A model generated the notes under the pieces. That model ran no database searches, was not told the origin of the DNA, and saw only the letters and a list, made by a program, of their open reading frames with translations. A DNA stretch of 64,000 nucleotides from Rhea pennata (lineage: Eukaryota > Chordata > Aves > Rheiformes > Rheidae): assembly GCF_028389875.1 (NCBI RefSeq), contig NC_084664.1:115823966-115887965 (forward strand), written 5' to 3'. Positions 60,690-64,000 of this stretch are shown here, one piece after another (position 1 is the first letter of the stretch; each line of letters opens with the position of its first letter). Both the position numbers and the translations under genes were made by a program.

Positions 60690-62398
60690 AAAATTAAAAT
60701 CACAAATAATTTATTCTTCCATTAGAATTGATGGAGTACAGTTTTAAATAGCAATGAAGTACACAGTGGTGGAAAATTGGCACAGAACCTACAAGTATTT
60801 CATTCATAATAATGCTCCTCATACCGTATCTCTTCAAATCTTGACGTGTATTTTCTATCAACCAACTTTAAGTAAAAGAAAATTGTTTTCTCTTTAAAAA
60901 TGATGAAAAAATTAAAATCTTGTTTTCCACATATAAGGTCATACACATAATATAAACATCCTTTTTTTTCCCCCCCATATTCAAACATGATTGCCAACTG
61001 AAAAAATATGATTTTACTCCTGGGCTAATTTTAAGTTATGTCTTTTATAAAAGTTGCCAGGAATTCTCGTATGCATATATTCTTGCATATCAGAATATCC
61101 ATCATTTTATCTGACATACAGTTGCAGGACTGTCTCAAAACCAATTTTTGTTTACTATGCTACTGATCAAGGTGCTGCGTCTATCTCACATGCAACACTA
61201 TAAGCATTAATGCAGTTCAAAATAAATTTGGCATTTACCTCACCAACAGGTTTTAATTTGATGTTCTAAGACATCTCTTGGTCTCATGTTAACCAGTAAG
61301 AAGAATGGACACACACACAAAATGCCCCCTTTCTAAAGATATTAACTCCCAGTTAGGAAAGTTTAGATAGGTTTTACAAAGTCTTCTAGGCTATTTTGAT
61401 ACATACAAATTATTCAACTAAAGGTTAAAATACACTTACACAATACAGTCCTGTTCTCCATATTCTTTTCCAAATTCTTTGCATATTCAAGTCAAGTATA
61501 ATTAACACTTGTAATTTTCTGTGTTATTGCAATTATTAGGAAGGATTACAGCTTGCTTGATGTGAAGCTGTGACAAAACACAGAGATATAACCCAAATAT
61601 TTATCTTATTAACCCAAAGAGGTTGCAGGAAATTGTCAAACTATGTTAGAAACAATTTTTACAAAAATGCTTCACTCAAAAACTGGAAAGCTTAAAAAAT
61701 TAATCTTTGCACAAGACTATATTATACTGCCCTTAATTATGTTCCCATTTAGATGACTGGGATTCTTATTCTTTGTATATGAACCTATCAGTGATGTATG
61801 ATGCTCTTCGTCTTTTTTCACTGTTATCTTTACTGTACACCATTTCGAGGACTTACACAATCAAGCACTTATGCCCCTATCCATTTTAACAGTAGATTTC
61901 TTATTCTGCCCAGCAAGTAGTGTACTGTCTTGCATATTTACCACATGAAAAACATAATATACAAAATATTGCTGTTGTAAAAAGTGTGCATTTCCCCTTT
62001 CCCCCTACAAAAAAAATCCGTGGAAAAAATATTAAATTCCCATAACCTTCATAAACATACAAAGCTGTTCGCACCTTTCCATCTGTAACAGTCTATTTGA
62101 TATACAGTTCTCAGCTCACTGCAAATTATGTCACATATTTTCTGTCCAATATTGCCATCTAGAGTAGAGATGGGAAATCAGTTTCTCAAAATCTACAGTC
62201 TTTTGTAATTAACCCATGAAGACTGTGTAGTATAAAACAGCCATTTATCCACGAGATTTTTTTCCAAAAGCTAGATGGATTGGGAAGTTCTCATCTCAGG
62301 AAGATGTCCACAGTGTTGAAGAAACAATATGGCTGCTAATAGATACTGCCTACCGGAATGTGAGTATTTTTTCACTGTTGATAATTTCCATACTGACC
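60690..62398 (-). CDS. SS18: SS18 terminal exon (8 codons, stop and 3'UTR; partial gene)
   Basis: Only the last exon of the gene is here. Its coding part is 62398 down to 62372: GGT CAG TAT GGA AAT TAT CAA CAG TGA, giving GQYGNYQQ-stop. This is the known C-terminus of SS18, a BAF (SWI/SNF) subunit and transcriptional coactivator whose QPGY-rich tail activates transcription. The exon is preceded by a U-rich tract and AG at 62400-62399, a strong acceptor, and opens in phase 0. The paralogue SS18L1 ends in the same eight residues, so coding sequence alone does not separate them. The long AT-rich desert downstream and the lack of GC-rich neighbours favour SS18, which is inference. The rest of the exon is about 1.66 kb of AT-rich 3'UTR with an AATAAA at 60715-60710 followed by U-rich DNA. 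The upstream exon encoding the YGYDQ-type sequence was not seen, so it lies outside the window. Confidence 0.82.
60710..60715 (-). promoter_or_regulatory. SS18: Polyadenylation signal AATAAA, probable SS18 3' end
   Basis: TTTATT on the plus strand is AATAAA on the minus strand. It is followed on the minus strand by a U-rich stretch (positions 60700 down to about 60668) that could serve as the downstream element, putting cleavage near 60690-60697. It is the only canonical AATAAA I saw between the SS18 stop and this point. An ATTAAA at 61257-61252 could give a shorter isoform, and TTTATT at about 59957 could give a longer one. Confidence 0.6.
61252..61257 (-). promoter_or_regulatory. SS18: Possible proximal polyadenylation signal (ATTAAA) in the SS18 3'UTR
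   Basis: TTTAAT on the plus strand is ATTAAA, the commonest variant signal, on the minus strand about 1.1 kb after the stop codon. Use is uncertain because the region is AT-rich and such hexamers arise by chance. Confidence 0.3.
62372..62398 (-). CDS. SS18: Coding portion of the SS18 last exon, GQYGNYQQ-stop
   Basis: Nine codons including the TGA stop, read on the minus strand directly after the acceptor AG. Every base was checked by reverse complement. The tyrosine/glutamine-rich end continues the QPGY transactivation domain encoded by exons outside the window. It is far too short to be found by length-based gene calling. Confidence 0.82.
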   Translation of the reverse strand, partial: GQYGNYQQ

Positions 62399-64000
62399 CT
62401 AAAAAGGAAATTTAAAATAAGGAATTAGACTAGCAGGTAGCTTTCCAGTATTAAAAGCTGAAATCAGAAGAACAATCATGTTAAATGGTATAAACATATG
62501 ACAGTAAGTGGTAAGTCGATTTAAGTAGTAAAAAGTTTCACCTCACTAAATCCTTTATGTTTTCATGTATAAATAAGACTAATGATATGGATTTAAAACC
62601 AGGAACTTAATAGAATCATGTCTTTAAATACAGCAGACTGCTGTGAAATTTGCAAAACACTCAAAAATAAAAGATGGGAATTACTTCCCACCTAAACATC
62701 CAAGTATATTTTAAAAAGACTATGTCACCTAAATTCAAAGAAGTTTAGAAAACTAAACTGCTTGCAGACATATCTAATATACTCATGTATCAGGCATCAC
62801 AGAACAGACGGATAAAAGTAACTCAAAAACCAAGGCACATTATGGTGAACATGAATATGTAACCAGCTTATTCCACAGGAATCAAATTTTCTGTCGATCT
62901 GATCCACAGAATTATTTCCCTTGTTGATATCCTCTACTTCCTTTGACGGAGAAGTCCAATGCGACGTACTGAAGAGGACGCAGAGGTGAAAGCCTCAATG
63001 CTACAGACTTACCATAATCTTTTACCAGTGTTCAGAGCTCATAGAAGAAGTTAGCATGCTATCAAGCAAACATTCTTCAAAGTGCTATTTCACAAAAATT
63101 TGTTTTTTTTTTTTTCTGTCAACATTCCACATAAATACTATCACAATAAGTCAATACTTTAAATGCCATTTTTATGTTGCAATGTCACATTTTTCCATTG
63201 TAACACACTGATCAATGGGGAAGAAGAGTTTCAGAACAGCTGCCAGATGAGTATTTAAGCAGTATAATTCCTACAGGAATGGCTAGTATGAAAGTGTGGG
63301 AAGGCCTTATATAATTGAATTTCCCAGTGGAACTTAGATTGCACAAACTGGAGGACTAGAACATACCTACACAGAGGGTTATCCATTTTTACCATGAAGG
63401 AATCTGAAACTCAGCAAACTGAGTTTCCTTCACCCTACATTTGCCACCAGCAAAGCATTTTCCTACAGCTTATTTTTCGCATGAGAGAGACATTACTGCC
63501 TGCAAAATTTATTTTTTAAATAATTAGGAGAAATAATTCCACCTCTAAGCTACCACACTAAAAGAGTCTGTCCCTTTCTCCTCGTCTTTTCTAAATTCTG
63601 CAGAAAGGGAGTAAACTATTCTCCTTTTGAAATGCTGATACTTGTATATATTCTTATTTCTAAGGTAAGTTCTTATTAAAAATTCAACCAACCCTTTGCT
63701 GACCTATCACAATTCTCTTTGAACACCAGAACCTCAATTCGATCATAGTATATATTCAGTTACATCGATTTTATTTATGCCAAGTAATACTGTCTACTCC
63801 AATGATGTTCCTGAACTGTTTATACTGCTAAGATTAGACTTTTATAGTTTAGTAACGTCTACATGAGTAATGCCTCTGCTTCATGCTTTAATGAGAAGGT
63901 AGTTTTACAGGAGTCCTCAAGAACAACTCCAGCCTAGTGGGCATTTTTCTTTAATTTATCTCAGTAGTGATAGGAAAGCAGCAGTTGATTTTCAAGTCAC
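62399..64000 (-). other. SS18: Last intron of SS18 (3' part, truncated by the window edge)
   Basis: Everything to the right of the acceptor AG at 62400-62399 is inferred to be the final intron on the minus strand, with its donor beyond position 64000. The first bases upstream of the acceptor form a T-rich pyrimidine tract. I looked here for GC-rich Q/P/G/Y codons of the penultimate exon and found none. A short patch at 62940-63000 is unusually CpG-rich for this intron and is described under findings. Confidence 0.7.

Noticed and set aside
62880..63016. Two-exon structure with a 45-bp intron (donor GGTAAGT at 63014, acceptor at 62969)
   Set aside because: Intron would be below usual vertebrate minimum length; donor and acceptor words are more likely independent chance sites.
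1..64000. CRISPR array, operon, prophage or other prokaryotic system
   Set aside because: No spaced direct repeats, no dense co-oriented genes; sequence character is vertebrate.

Overview
The window looks like vertebrate nuclear DNA, most likely from a bird macrochromosome. It is AT-rich, has very low gene density, contains diverged CR1-type LINE 3' ends and only scattered microsatellites, and lacks dense young SINE or LINE coverage. A crocodilian or turtle cannot be strictly excluded, but the low repeat density favours a bird. No bacterial or phage gene organisation is present. Most open frames are short chance frames, often running through T-rich, A-rich or dinucleotide tracts.

The one confidently recognised gene is at the right edge. 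On the minus strand a pyrimidine-rich acceptor opens an exon encoding GQYGNYQQ-stop, the conserved C-terminus of the SS18/SS18L1 transcriptional coactivator family (BAF chromatin remodelling subunits). The AT-rich desert downstream fits SS18 much better than SS18L1, which in birds sits on a GC-rich microchromosome. The exon continues into a long 3'UTR that probably ends at an AATAAA about 1.66 kb downstream. DNA to the right of the acceptor is the last SS18 intron; all other coding exons lie beyond the window. In human, the region downstream of SS18 is a long gene desert reaching ZNF521. By synteny, the remaining roughly 60 kb is probably the SS18-ZNF521 intergenic desert, where distal enhancers rather than genes are expected.

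Layout from left to right. 1-12.4 kb: intergenic DNA with one unexplained 89-codon membrane-protein-like frame followed by a polyadenylation signal (3.73-4.03 kb). 12.4-25.1 kb: CR1 fragments, a decayed coiled-coil coding fossil with a 21-bp (7-codon) repeat at 16.2 kb, a possible tRNA-SINE-like fossil and poly(C), poly(G) and poly(A) runs. 25-34.4 kb: empty desert apart from a pre-miRNA-sized hairpin at 28.95 kb. 34.6-34.95 kb: a sharp, isolated CpG island, the best candidate promoter away from SS18. 35-49 kb: desert with enhancer-like AT-rich blocks, a MIR-like fossil, a CTCF-like site and another ancient amniote repeat. 49.5-55.1 kb: an L1 ORF1-like fossil, palindromes, a second CR1 3' end, a PIF/Harbinger transposase fossil and purine microsatellites. 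55-60.7 kb: AT-rich spacer with overlapping inverted repeats near 58.8 kb. 60.7-64 kb: SS18.

I found no intact novel gene system. The items most worth following are the CpG island, the 69-nt hairpin, the small membrane-protein frame, the L1-like and Harbinger-like fossils (unusual for birds), and two places where adjacent palindromes overlap so that they cannot both form.
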